NCBI GenBank assembly: GCA_964625865.1
Contig: CAZVEV010000001.1
Coordinates: 14,823 to 78,822 of the forward strand
Reading direction: 5' to 3'
From: CAZVEV01 sp964625865
GTDB taxonomy: Bacteria; Planctomycetota; Phycisphaerae; SM23-33
Length of the DNA stretch: 64,000 nucleotides
Position numbers and translations under genes: made by a program. The notes beneath the pieces were generated by a model. It made no database searches. It was not told the origin of the DNA and saw nothing but the letters and a program-made list of their open reading frames with translations. Shown here one piece after another: positions 57,203 to 64,000 of this stretch (within the stretch, counting starts at the first letter, position 1; each line of letters starts with the position of its first letter).

Positions 57203-57654
57203 GGGGCTTATTCACGGCCCAAAAAAAAACCCCGGGGGGGCCCCTTTTGGGCCCGCCCGAGCCGCCCAGATACGGCGAAGGGCGATCTGGCCACCGGCCT
57301 GGTGGGCCGTCGCCCGCGGTGCGACATTCCCTGCGCGGGCAGTCACGGCCTCCCTCATCTCCGCGCCTTCGTGGTCTCACTAGGCCGTCAGACGACCTAC
57401 CCACAAAACTCCACGTCGGCGCAGACATACACAGGCCTTGGTGACGGGAACTTGGCCGGTGCGGCCTGGGGCAGACTGGCCCGAACAAGCGATTGCGGCG
57501 CCCTCGGCACCGGCGTTCGTCCTGCCCTTTCGGTGATAGCTCCGCCGCTCCCCAGCGGATCCGGAGCAAAGTTCATTGTATACGATGTGGCCACTGTGTC
57601 AACCGGAAAACGATGACGATGTTTACTTTTTTTCGGAGCCCCGCGAGGGTGACG
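57203..57654. other. Gene-free stretch after the gap
   Basis: These 452 bases have no credible gene. The first 70 are low-complexity and repeat the terminator before the gap. The rest has no motif I can name; the 3' part abuts the end of the hydrogenase small-subunit gene. Confidence 0.5.
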
Positions 57655-58617
57655 CTACATGATCCGACGCAGCGGAAGCGGGGGCGGAGGCGGGGCGTTG
57701 CGCTCGTCCTGCAGATCGGACACACCGTACAGGGGCATCTCCGGATCGCTGGCGAAACTGTCGCCCGCGCACCCGGTGCAGGGCGCGCCCGAGTGGATGC
57801 AACTGTTGGCCCCGCCGTTCCACAGGCGCTTGGTGCAGTCGGCCCGCGTGCTCGGGCCCGCACAGCCCAGGCGGAAGAGGCATCCGTCGGCGCCGAAACG
57901 CATGGCGAAGCGATCGCGCTCGTACTCGCCGCGTCGCACGCAGTTGTCGTGCATCATCTTGCTGAAGAACATGTCCGGCCGCCCGTCGCCACGGAGCTTC
58001 GGCGTGCCGAACTTCAGCACGTGAACCAGTGTGCCGACCACCCAGTCCGGATGGGCCGGACACCCCGGTATGCGGATGACCGGCGTCTCGATCTTCTGCT
58101 TGGTCAGGTAGTCCGGCACGGATAGGGCGCCGGTGGGGTTGTTCTCGGCCGCCGGAATACCCCCGTACGATGCGCACGTGCCTACCGTCAGCACGAGTTT
58201 GGCGTTGCGGGCCGCCGCCGCGACCCGGTCGGCCAGCGGCTTGCCCCCGAACAGGCACGCGCTCGGAAGCCCCGCGGGAATGCTGCCCTCGACGACCAGG
58301 ATGTACTGGCCCTTCTGCTTGGTCCACGTCTCGACGATATCGCCGGCCCCGCTGCCCGTGACGGTCGACAGCGTCTGGTGGAACTTCAGCGAGATATGCT
58401 CGGTAATCAGTTCCAGCGGGCCGGGGTCTTCAGTGTTCAGCAGGGAAACCGAGCAGCCGGAACAACTCTGTCCCTGGAGCCAGAGCACCGGCGCCTTGCC
58501 GGTGGCGAGGTCTTTCAGCGCCTGGGCGACGGCGGTGGCCGCACAGCCGCCCAGCCCCATCAAGGCCGCCAGCGACCCGCCGGCCTTCAGGAATGTTCGT
58601 CGTGTCAGATTCGGCAT
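57655..58617 (-). CDS. [NiFe] hydrogenase small subunit, Tat-exported
   Basis: The electron-transfer subunit of a periplasm-facing uptake-type [NiFe] hydrogenase. It has a twin-arginine leader (LTRRTFLKAGGSLAALMGLG) with a possible lipobox (LGGC, Cys25). The proximal cluster ligands are in GQSCSGCSVSLL (Cys52, Cys55). The distal and medial cluster regions have HDNCVRRGEYE, GCLFRLGC and CIHSGAPCTGC. There is no C-terminal membrane helix; the tail is Pro-rich (APPPPPLPLRR). It follows the large-subunit gene by 20 bp. Confidence 0.92.
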   Translation of the reverse strand: MPNLTRRTFLKAGGSLAALMGLGGCAATAVAQALKDLATGKAPVLWLQGQSCSGCSVSLLNTEDPGPLELITEHISLKFHQTLSTVTGSGAGDIVETWTKQKGQYILVVEGSIPAGLPSACLFGGKPLADRVAAAARNAKLVLTVGTCASYGGIPAAENNPTGALSVPDYLTKQKIETPVIRIPGCPAHPDWVVGTLVHVLKFGTPKLRGDGRPDMFFSKMMHDNCVRRGEYERDRFAMRFGADGCLFRLGCAGPSTRADCTKRLWNGGANSCIHSGAPCTGCAGDSFASDPEMPLYGVSDLQDERNAPPPPPLPLRRIM

Positions 58618-58637
58618 ATCACGTCAACCTTCAACTT

Positions 58638-60227
58638 CTAATGCACCGCACAGGCCGTGCACGGGTCGAACGACCGGACCACGCGGGCGGCCTCCAGGGG
58701 GTTGGCGGGGTCGGCGATCGGCGTGCCGACCAGCGCCTGTTCGACTGCGCCGGGCTTGCCCGCATCGTCGCGCGGCGAGCAGTTCCACGTGGTCGGCACG
58801 AGGACCTGGTAGGCGGAGATCAGCCGGTCCTTAAGGGTCAACCAGTGGCCCAGCGCGCCGCGCGGGGCCTCGGTCAGTCCCACGCCGCTGACAACGCCTT
58901 TGTCCGGAATCTCGAACGGCGTGCAGGTGGGCCTGTTCTTCCGGGCCGGGTCTTTCAGTGCTTTCGGCTCGGGCACCTTGCCCAACTTCTCCGTCTCGTC
59001 CGGCGTGCTCGGCCTTAACTCGTCGACCCAGCGGGCGCAGGCGTCGGCGATGAGCTTGCACTCGAGGGCCCTTACCGCGTGCCGGCCCATCACGCTGACC
59101 AGGTCGCCGGTCTTGACGCCCATCTTCGCTGCCGCCCCGTCGATCAGTCGCGCCACGGCCTTGTGGCCCGAGTGATACGCCACCATCATCCGTGCCAGCG
59201 GCCCGACCTCCATGACCTGCCCGTCGTATCGCGGGGCCTTGATCCACGAATACGCGCCGGCCTTGTCCGGGTCAGGCGTGGTCCGGCCCTTGCTCGGGTG
59301 CAGGCCCGAAGGCGACGAGAACCGCGAGTAACGCACGTCCTCGGTGATCCTGGCCGGGTCGACCTTCCGGACCTTGCCCCCCTGCATCACGCCGCCGCCG
59401 AGCAGTCGTTTGGTCCCGTCGGCCGACTGGGGGAACACGCCGAAGCTCATGAAGTTCCCCGGTCCGGCGCCAAGCTTGAAGTAGTCTCCAAACGCCCCGG
59501 CCACCGCCATCACGTCCGGGAGATACGACCGGTTGATGAACCGGCGCAGTTCCTTGAGCATGGAGCGGAAGGCCTCGATGTTCTTGGCGGTGACCGGCTG
59601 GGTCACGCCGCCGGGCACGATGGACGCCGCATGAGGCAGCTTGCCCGCGAACAGTGCGCCCATCTTGTGCGCCAGGCGCCGCATCGCCAGCGCCTCCACG
59701 TAGTGGCGCACCACCAGCATGTTCCCGTCGGCGTTGCTGAGGTACTGGCCCTCGTACCGCGGCAGCAGCGGGGCGGCCGGATGAATCGCCTTGGACTTGA
59801 CCTGATCGTCCACCCACGACTTGACGCCGCGCAGCACGGGGTCCGAACCGCTGTAGTCGGCCACCGCTGCGATGTCCACGAAGTCCAACGCCGAAAGGTG
59901 ATAGAAGTGCGTCAGGTGCGATTGGATGAAGTTCGCGGCGGCGATGAGGTTCCTCAGCAGCCGCCCGTTGTCCGGCGGGACAATGCCGAACGCCTGGTCC
60001 TGGGCCAGCACCGACGCCATCGCGTGCGAGACCGGACACACGCCGCATATCCTCTGGGTGATCTGCTGGGCGTCCAGGGGGTCGCGCCCGGTCAGGATCG
60101 CCTCGAAGCCGCGGAACATCTCGCCCGAGCTATGAGCCGAAACGACCTTTCCCGCAGCGACCTCCACGTCGACGGCCATGTGGCCCTCGATGCGAGTCAC
60201 GGGATCGATCTTCATTGTCTCTGCCAT
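58638..60227 (-). CDS. [NiFe] hydrogenase large subunit lacking a C-terminal extension
   Basis: The catalytic subunit, 529 residues. The N-terminal ligand motif is RICGVCPVSHAMAS (Cys61, Cys64). The C-terminal motif is FDPCTACAVH (Cys523, Cys526), and His529 is the last residue. Most large subunits have a further 15 or so residues that a protease removes after nickel insertion; here the gene already encodes the processed end. The start at 60227 is chosen where KIDPVTRIEGH begins three residues later. It is first in the operon, in the reverse of the usual small-large order. Confidence 0.92.
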   Translation of the reverse strand: MAETMKIDPVTRIEGHMAVDVEVAAGKVVSAHSSGEMFRGFEAILTGRDPLDAQQITQRICGVCPVSHAMASVLAQDQAFGIVPPDNGRLLRNLIAAANFIQSHLTHFYHLSALDFVDIAAVADYSGSDPVLRGVKSWVDDQVKSKAIHPAAPLLPRYEGQYLSNADGNMLVVRHYVEALAMRRLAHKMGALFAGKLPHAASIVPGGVTQPVTAKNIEAFRSMLKELRRFINRSYLPDVMAVAGAFGDYFKLGAGPGNFMSFGVFPQSADGTKRLLGGGVMQGGKVRKVDPARITEDVRYSRFSSPSGLHPSKGRTTPDPDKAGAYSWIKAPRYDGQVMEVGPLARMMVAYHSGHKAVARLIDGAAAKMGVKTGDLVSVMGRHAVRALECKLIADACARWVDELRPSTPDETEKLGKVPEPKALKDPARKNRPTCTPFEIPDKGVVSGVGLTEAPRGALGHWLTLKDRLISAYQVLVPTTWNCSPRDDAGKPGAVEQALVGTPIADPANPLEAARVVRSFDPCTACAVH

Positions 60228-60296
60228 GGTGTCCAGCCCTTGGATTGCCTCCGCAGCGGCCGAGCGAAGCCACTGCACTCGCGCAACAACCACACC

Positions 60297-60302
60297 ATTA
60301 TA
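60297..60302 (-). promoter_or_regulatory. -10 element candidate for the hydrogenase operon
   Basis: TATAAT on the minus strand, about 70 bp before the large-subunit start. No good -35 is visible at 17 bases, so another sigma factor or activator may be involved. Confidence 0.35.
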
Positions 60303-60383
60303 ACCCACCTTCTGCGGGGTCGGGTATGGAATTTGAGGCACGGTCCCAGTCCCGGCAGCAGTCGCGCGGCGCCGCGCGGTCTA

Positions 60384-60419
60384 CCCCAAGCCCCCCGACG
60401 CCGTCGCGGGGCTTCGCCC
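60384..60419. repeat. Palindromic repeat member
   Basis: AAGCCCCCCGACGCCGTCGC followed by GGGGCTTCG: another variant of the repeat at 27507 and 44240. It lies just after the stop codon of the cysQ-like gene, upstream of the hydrogenase. Confidence 0.5.
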
Positions 60420-60429
60420 TGCACGTTAC

Positions 60430-61266
60430 TTACGAAGGGCAATTGTCCCCCCCGTCCAGTCGGATGTCCATGCCCTTTGGGCAGACGATAAACCCTTCCC
60501 GCTTCAGCCCGTTGGCGACGTCGTACGACAGGGGCGCTCCGGCCAGGTCGATCACGTCGCACCCGGCGGCCAGGGCCACCGCGGCCCCGGCGGCGGTGTC
60601 CCAGAGGCACGTCGGGCCCAGGCGCGGGTACACGTCGGCGGCGCCCTCGGCGATGGCGCAGATCTTCAGCGAACTGCCGTGAGGGATGACGTCGGTGATG
60701 GCGTTGGCTTTCAGGAACGCTTCGGTCTCGGGGGACGGATGCGACCGGCTGATGACGGCCGAGGCGGGCACCTGGGCTGAACCGGGCGCGATCGCCTGCG
60801 GCGCCGCATCGCCGATGCGCTTGAACGCCCCGAGGCCCTGCCCGCCCCAGTATGTCACGTCGGTTACCGGCAGGTGGACCACGCCCAGGACGGGCCTGCC
60901 GGCCTCCACGAGGGCGATGTTGACGGTGTATTCGTCGAGCCCCTTGACGAACTCCTTGGTTCCGTCCAGGGGATCGACGCACCAGTAGGTGCCCCACGCC
61001 CCGCCGGTCGTATCCAGGTCGCCTTCTTCCGACAGGATCGGCCAGGCCGGCTCCAGCGGCGCCAGGCCCGCCATGATCGCCTCGTGACTGGCCAGGTCCG
61101 CCCGCGTCAGCGGCGAGCCGTCGTCCTTCTCGACGGTGCCGATCTCGCCGGCGGCGACGGCCTGGATGTCCCGGCCCGCCTGCCGGGCCGTCGGGATGAG
61201 GCTCTCGAGATGCCTTTCCAGCGTCTGGCGTTCCATGGTCTGTGCGGTTCTCTTGGGGCCCGTCAT
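60430..61266 (-). CDS. cysQ: CysQ-like 3'(2'),5'-bisphosphate nucleotidase
   Basis: A 278-residue inositol-monophosphatase-fold enzyme. The metal-site residues are SEEG (80-83) and [10 protein letters not shown] (Asp98, Asp101), and [10 protein letters not shown] is typical of CysQ, which removes the 3'-phosphate of PAP from sulfate assimilation. A general inositol phosphatase is the alternative. Its ATG overlaps the queC stop by four bases (ATGA), so the two are coupled. Confidence 0.88.
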   Translation of the reverse strand: MTGPKRTAQTMERQTLERHLESLIPTARQAGRDIQAVAAGEIGTVEKDDGSPLTRADLASHEAIMAGLAPLEPAWPILSEEGDLDTTGGAWGTYWCVDPLDGTKEFVKGLDEYTVNIALVEAGRPVLGVVHLPVTDVTYWGGQGLGAFKRIGDAAPQAIAPGSAQVPASAVISRSHPSPETEAFLKANAITDVIPHGSSLKICAIAEGAADVYPRLGPTCLWDTAAGAAVALAAGCDVIDLAGAPLSYDVANGLKREGFIVCPKGMDIRLDGGDNCPS

Positions 61267-61967
61267 CGGGCCTGGTAGTCAACGGGGTCGGTCGCGTCGG
61301 CTTCGGCGAAGCCGCGCAGGCGGAGGCGGCAGGCGTCGCAGTGCCCGCAGGCGCGGCCGGCGTCGTCGGGGTCGTAGCAACTGTGCGTCAGGGCGTAGTC
61401 GACCCCCAGGGCCAGGCCCGTGCGGATGATCTGGCCCTTGGTCATTTCGATCAGCGGGGCGTGGATCGCGTACGTGCCGCGTCCCTCGGCTCCGGCGGCG
61501 GTTCCGAGGTTTGCCACCCGCTCGAACGCCTCGACGAAGGCCGGCCTGCAGTCCGGATAGCCGCTGTAGTCCACCGCGTTGACGCCCAGGAAGATGTCGA
61601 ACGCGCCGACGACCTCCGCGTAGCCCAGCGCGATGCTCAGGAAGATCGTGTTCCGCGCCGGCACGTACGTCACGGGGATGGCGCCGGCGTCCGGACGGTC
61701 CTTGGGCACGTCGATGGCGTCGGTCAGCGCACTGGCGCCGAAGCCGCCCGCCGCCGACAGGTCGATGCTCACCACGCGGTGGTCCACCGCCCCGCCGGCC
61801 GCCGCGACCCGCGCTGCGGCGGCCAATTCGAACCGATGGCGCTGCCCGTAATCGAAGCTTATTGCGTGGCATGCGAAGCCGCGATCACGCGCCACCGCCA
61901 ACACCGTCGCCGAATCCAGTCCGCCCGAGAGCAGGACCACGCCGGGTTGTCTCTGTCCGTCCGTCAT
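61263..61967 (-). CDS. queC: 7-cyano-7-deazaguanine synthase
   Basis: Makes preQ0 from 7-carboxy-7-deazaguanine with ATP and ammonia in the queuosine pathway. The 234-residue protein has the PP-loop SGGLDS (14-19) and a C-terminal zinc site with four cysteines in [19 protein letters not shown]. The ATG at 61967 is chosen; a longer in-frame extension is shadow of queF. It is divergent from queF with 126 bp between them. Confidence 0.95.
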   Translation of the reverse strand: MTDGQRQPGVVLLSGGLDSATVLAVARDRGFACHAISFDYGQRHRFELAAAARVAAAGGAVDHRVVSIDLSAAGGFGASALTDAIDVPKDRPDAGAIPVTYVPARNTIFLSIALGYAEVVGAFDIFLGVNAVDYSGYPDCRPAFVEAFERVANLGTAAGAEGRGTYAIHAPLIEMTKGQIIRTGLALGVDYALTHSCYDPDDAGRACGHCDACRLRLRGFAEADATDPVDYQAR

Positions 61968-62093
61968 CGCCGACAGCCTACCGACCTTCGCCTCGCGATG
62001 CAACGCGTGACGACCGCGGGCGCGGAGTGTCCATCGGCCGGTTGAAGTCAACGCACCGGGCGTGTAGGCTTTGCGGATCGAGGAGACGCTGCA

Positions 62094-62441
62094 ATGGCTG
62101 AGATGGAAACGTTCGACAACCCGCACCCGAATCGCGACTACGTCATCACGCACGTGGCGCCGGAGTTCACCTCGCTGTGCCCCAAGACCGGCCAGCCCGA
62201 CTTCGCAACCATCGAGATCGAATACGTCGCCGACGCCCTGTGCGTCGAACTCAAGAGCCTCAAGTTCTATCTCCAGGCCTACCGAAACGTCGGGGCGTTC
62301 TACGAGGACGTGATCAACCGCATCCTGGACGACCTGGTCGCCGCCCTGGCCCCGCGACGCATGACCGTCACCGGGCGGTTCACGCCGCGGGGGGGCATGC
62401 ACTCGGTCGTCACCGCCTCGTACACGGCCTCCGACGCCTGA
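62094..62441 (+). CDS. queF: preQ0 reductase (NADPH-dependent), QueF type I
   Basis: Reduces the nitrile of preQ0 to preQ1. The short (type I) 115-residue form carries [13 protein letters not shown], with the catalytic Cys29, and [21 protein letters not shown] lies eight bases before the ATG. It is divergent from queC, so the window encodes two steps of queuosine synthesis. No preQ1 riboswitch is evident. Confidence 0.95.
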   Translation: MAEMETFDNPHPNRDYVITHVAPEFTSLCPKTGQPDFATIEIEYVADALCVELKSLKFYLQAYRNVGAFYEDVINRILDDLVAALAPRRMTVTGRFTPRGGMHSVVTASYTASDA

Positions 62442-62632
62442 GGATCGCCGGGCCGGCGGACCGGCGCGTGGTGAGACGGTGCAAGTGTCCCGTACGGCCG
62501 AGATGGGCCCATCCTCGCGGGCCACACCACGGGCAGGGGAGAGGTCAGGTCTGACCGTTACTCGGCTTGACGAGAACGGTTACATACGATAAGAACTCGA
62601 CTCGCCGGGACAATTGACGCCGCTGACGGTCC

Positions 62633-62661
62633 TTGAGATCGTTCTGGACATATGCTAAACT
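62633..62661 (+). promoter_or_regulatory. Sigma-70-type promoter for apbE
   Basis: TTGAGA (62633-62638), a 17-base spacer and TAAACT (62656-62661). It lies 45 bp before the ATG at 62706, whose ribosome site is AAGGAGTG. Confidence 0.5.
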
Positions 62662-62705
62662 TCTAGTGGCGTGCTGGCGCACGGATGGCCGGCAAGGAGT
62701 GACCG

Positions 62706-63800
62706 ATGGACAAGCTGGGCAAGCGCACCACAATGGTATTGCAGTTGGCCGTGCTGGCGATGATCGTCGCGCTGGTATCGGTCGGCCTGTGGCAGGTCCA
62801 TGGAAGCGACCCGATGCTGCTGAGCTTCCAGCGACCGGCCCGGCCCGGCCAGGTCATCACCGTTATGGACACCACGTGCGAACTGCACGCGGTGGTCCCC
62901 GCCAACGCCCCGGACACCGCCGACGCCGCCCTCAAGGACGCCCAGGCGTCCCTGGAGCAGGTCGAGAGACTTCTCAGCGCCTGGAAGCCCGACTCGGAGA
63001 TCAGCCGCATCAACGAGGCCGGCGCGTCCCAACTGATTCCGCTGAGCCCCCGCACGGTCGAGATTCTCGCCCTGTCGAGGGAACTGGCCAAGCAGACCGG
63101 CGGGGCCTTCGACGTGACGCACGCGCCGGTGTTCAACCTGTGGCGGCGTATGCGTCGCGAGAGGCGCATCCCCGACCCCGAGGCCCTGAACGAAGCCCTG
63201 GACAAGGCCCGCCAGGCCTCCGGCTGGGACCAGTTCGTCGCCCATCCCGACGCGACGATGAAGCTCGCCGAGGGCGCCAGGCTCGACCTCGGCGGGGTCG
63301 CCAAGGGCTACGGGATAGACGTCGCCGTCGAGGCCATGAAGGGCACGGGCGTCTCGGGGGGGTTGGTCAACGTCGGCGGCGACATCCGCTGCTTCGGCAA
63401 GAACACCAAGGGACGCAAGTGGCGTATCAGCATCCAGAACCCGTTCGGCAAGGGCGGAAAGCCCCTGGGCATCCTCCAGATCGACAAGGGCGCCGTCTGT
63501 ACCAGCGGGAACTACGAGCGATACGTCATCATCGACGGCAAACGGTACAGCCACATTATCGACCCCCGCACCGGCTGGCCCGTCGACTCGGCCCCGTCGG
63601 TGACCGTCGTCGCCCCCACCGCCGCCGCCGCCGACGCCTGGGCGACCGCCCTGTCGGTCCTGGCCGGCGGGCCCGACGGACCGGCCGCCCTGAACATGCT
63701 CAAGGACACCGGGATCGAGGCGATGATCGTCGTCGGCACGAAGGACAAGCACACCATCCACAAGACCCCCGGCTTCGACCTGATGCTGGACAAGAAGTAG
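62706..63800 (+). CDS. apbE: FAD:protein FMN transferase (ApbE family)
   Basis: Transfers FMN from FAD to a Thr in partner proteins, usually in the periplasm. The 364-residue protein has an N-terminal signal-anchor (VLQLAVLAMIVALVSVGLW). The ApbE domain has GGVAKGYGID, VNVGGDIRCFG and CTSGNYERY, with HIIDPRTGWPV. It is not a lipoprotein. No Rnf/Nqr genes lie next to it, so the partner is unknown. Confidence 0.95.
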   Translation: MDKLGKRTTMVLQLAVLAMIVALVSVGLWQVHGSDPMLLSFQRPARPGQVITVMDTTCELHAVVPANAPDTADAALKDAQASLEQVERLLSAWKPDSEISRINEAGASQLIPLSPRTVEILALSRELAKQTGGAFDVTHAPVFNLWRRMRRERRIPDPEALNEALDKARQASGWDQFVAHPDATMKLAEGARLDLGGVAKGYGIDVAVEAMKGTGVSGGLVNVGGDIRCFGKNTKGRKWRISIQNPFGKGGKPLGILQIDKGAVCTSGNYERYVIIDGKRYSHIIDPRTGWPVDSAPSVTVVAPTAAAADAWATALSVLAGGPDGPAALNMLKDTGIEAMIVVGTKDKHTIHKTPGFDLMLDKK

Positions 63801-63842
63801 CCCTCCCCTCCCCCGACCTCTCGGAGGCGCCACAGGTTTACA

Positions 63843-63857
63843 CTTTACGGCGTAAAG
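63843..63857. repeat. 15-bp palindrome upstream of an edge promoter
   Basis: CTTTACGGCGTAAAG with 7-base arms, preceded by GTTTACA. A related set of TTTAC motifs is at 63935-63963, on the other side of the promoter at 63884-63912. Confidence 0.6.
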
Positions 63858-63883
63858 CCCTGTCCATGCGCATGGGATGTGTC

Positions 63884-63912
63884 TTGTAAGATTCTTCTGA
63901 GAAAGCTATTAT
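63884..63912 (+). promoter_or_regulatory. Promoter candidate at the right edge
   Basis: TTGTAA (63884-63889), a 17-base spacer and TATTAT (63907-63912). It faces a gene beyond the right edge and lies between two TTTAC-type inverted motifs. Confidence 0.5.
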
Positions 63913-63934
63913 GTCGACCTGTCCCCCCCGAGGA

Positions 63935-63963
63935 CGCCTTTACGCCCTTTACACTGTAAGGCG
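63935..63963. repeat. Second TTTAC-type inverted motif
   Basis: CGCCTTTAC, a spacer with CCCTTTACACT and then GTAAGGCG; the ends form an imperfect 8-base inverted repeat. Its CTTTACGCC and TTTACACT halves echo the palindrome at 63843. Confidence 0.5.
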
Positions 63964-64000
63964 TGGTTCAAATGAGGGTAACAGATGGGGGGATGCGGCC

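Noticed and set aside
57302..57616. 104-residue frame after the second gap
   Set aside because: No ribosome site, no motif, and it begins close to unreliable post-gap sequence.
61968..62093. preQ1 riboswitch between queC and queF
   Set aside because: I looked for the short preQ1 pseudoknot with an A-rich tail and did not find it.

Overview
This is a high-GC window of about 64 kb, almost certainly from a Planctomycetota genome of the Phycisphaerae type, probably a metagenome assembly. The evidence is the mixture of large secreted PQQ-type propellers with LamG domains, a Tat-secreted sulfatase, ThuA, DUF6807, CE15, Gfo/Idh and sugar-isomerase proteins, an HzsA-related multiheme protein, GspG/PilE-like prepilins and an H1-like nucleoid protein, together with interspersed palindromic repeats. 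Two runs of ten Ns (47232-47241 and 57193-57202) mark scaffold joins. In both cases the sequence after the Ns looks like a corrupted second copy of the hairpin before them. No tRNA, rRNA, CRISPR array, transposase or prophage gene was recognised.

Layout. 1-7.6 kb: three tandem minus-strand paralogues (the first cut by the window edge), each a signal peptide, a methyltransferase-like Rossmann domain and a PQQ-type propeller. 8-13.3 kb: exported proteins of unclear role, a sulfatase remnant and an AAA/DUF4143 ATPase. 13.5-18.8 kb: an MltA lytic transglycosylase, then a polysaccharide set (PQQ propeller, GH53 galactanase, SGNH/CE6 acetylesterase). 19-24 kb: a frameshifted periplasmic binding protein gene, a two-module histone-H1-like protein, NAD kinase and a UDP-sugar pyrophosphorylase. 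24.5-26.2 kb: two nearly identical prepilins, each followed by its own terminator. 26.3-30.6 kb: a phoH, HD-hydrolase (PgpH type), ybeY set, interrupted after phoH by a 309-bp non-coding element with 52-bp inverted ends. 30.7-41 kb: comF with a HEAT-repeat gene, fumC, thuA, malic enzyme, trpBA and accA.

41.4-51.6 kb is a sugar-catabolism region: sulfatase, DUF481 porin-like lipoprotein, DUF6807 (PmoA-like), URO-D-like enzyme, CE15-like esterase, and a plus-strand operon of sugar isomerase, PfpI/DJ-1 and Gfo/Idh oxidoreductase. 51.7-55 kb encodes a LamG, propeller and triheme HzsA-related protein. 55.2-57.1 kb holds two SDR nucleotide-sugar epimerases. 57.6-60.2 kb encodes an exported [NiFe] hydrogenase with the large-subunit gene first and no C-terminal maturation peptide. 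60.4-63.8 kb holds cysQ-like and queC genes (overlapping), divergent queF, and apbE.

The housekeeping genes read as ordinary. The most unusual items are the exported methyltransferase-propeller triplet with microsatellite-derived linkers at the same place in two copies, the 52-bp inverted-end element, the processed-form hydrogenase large subunit, and a right-edge promoter lying between two TTTAC-type inverted motifs.
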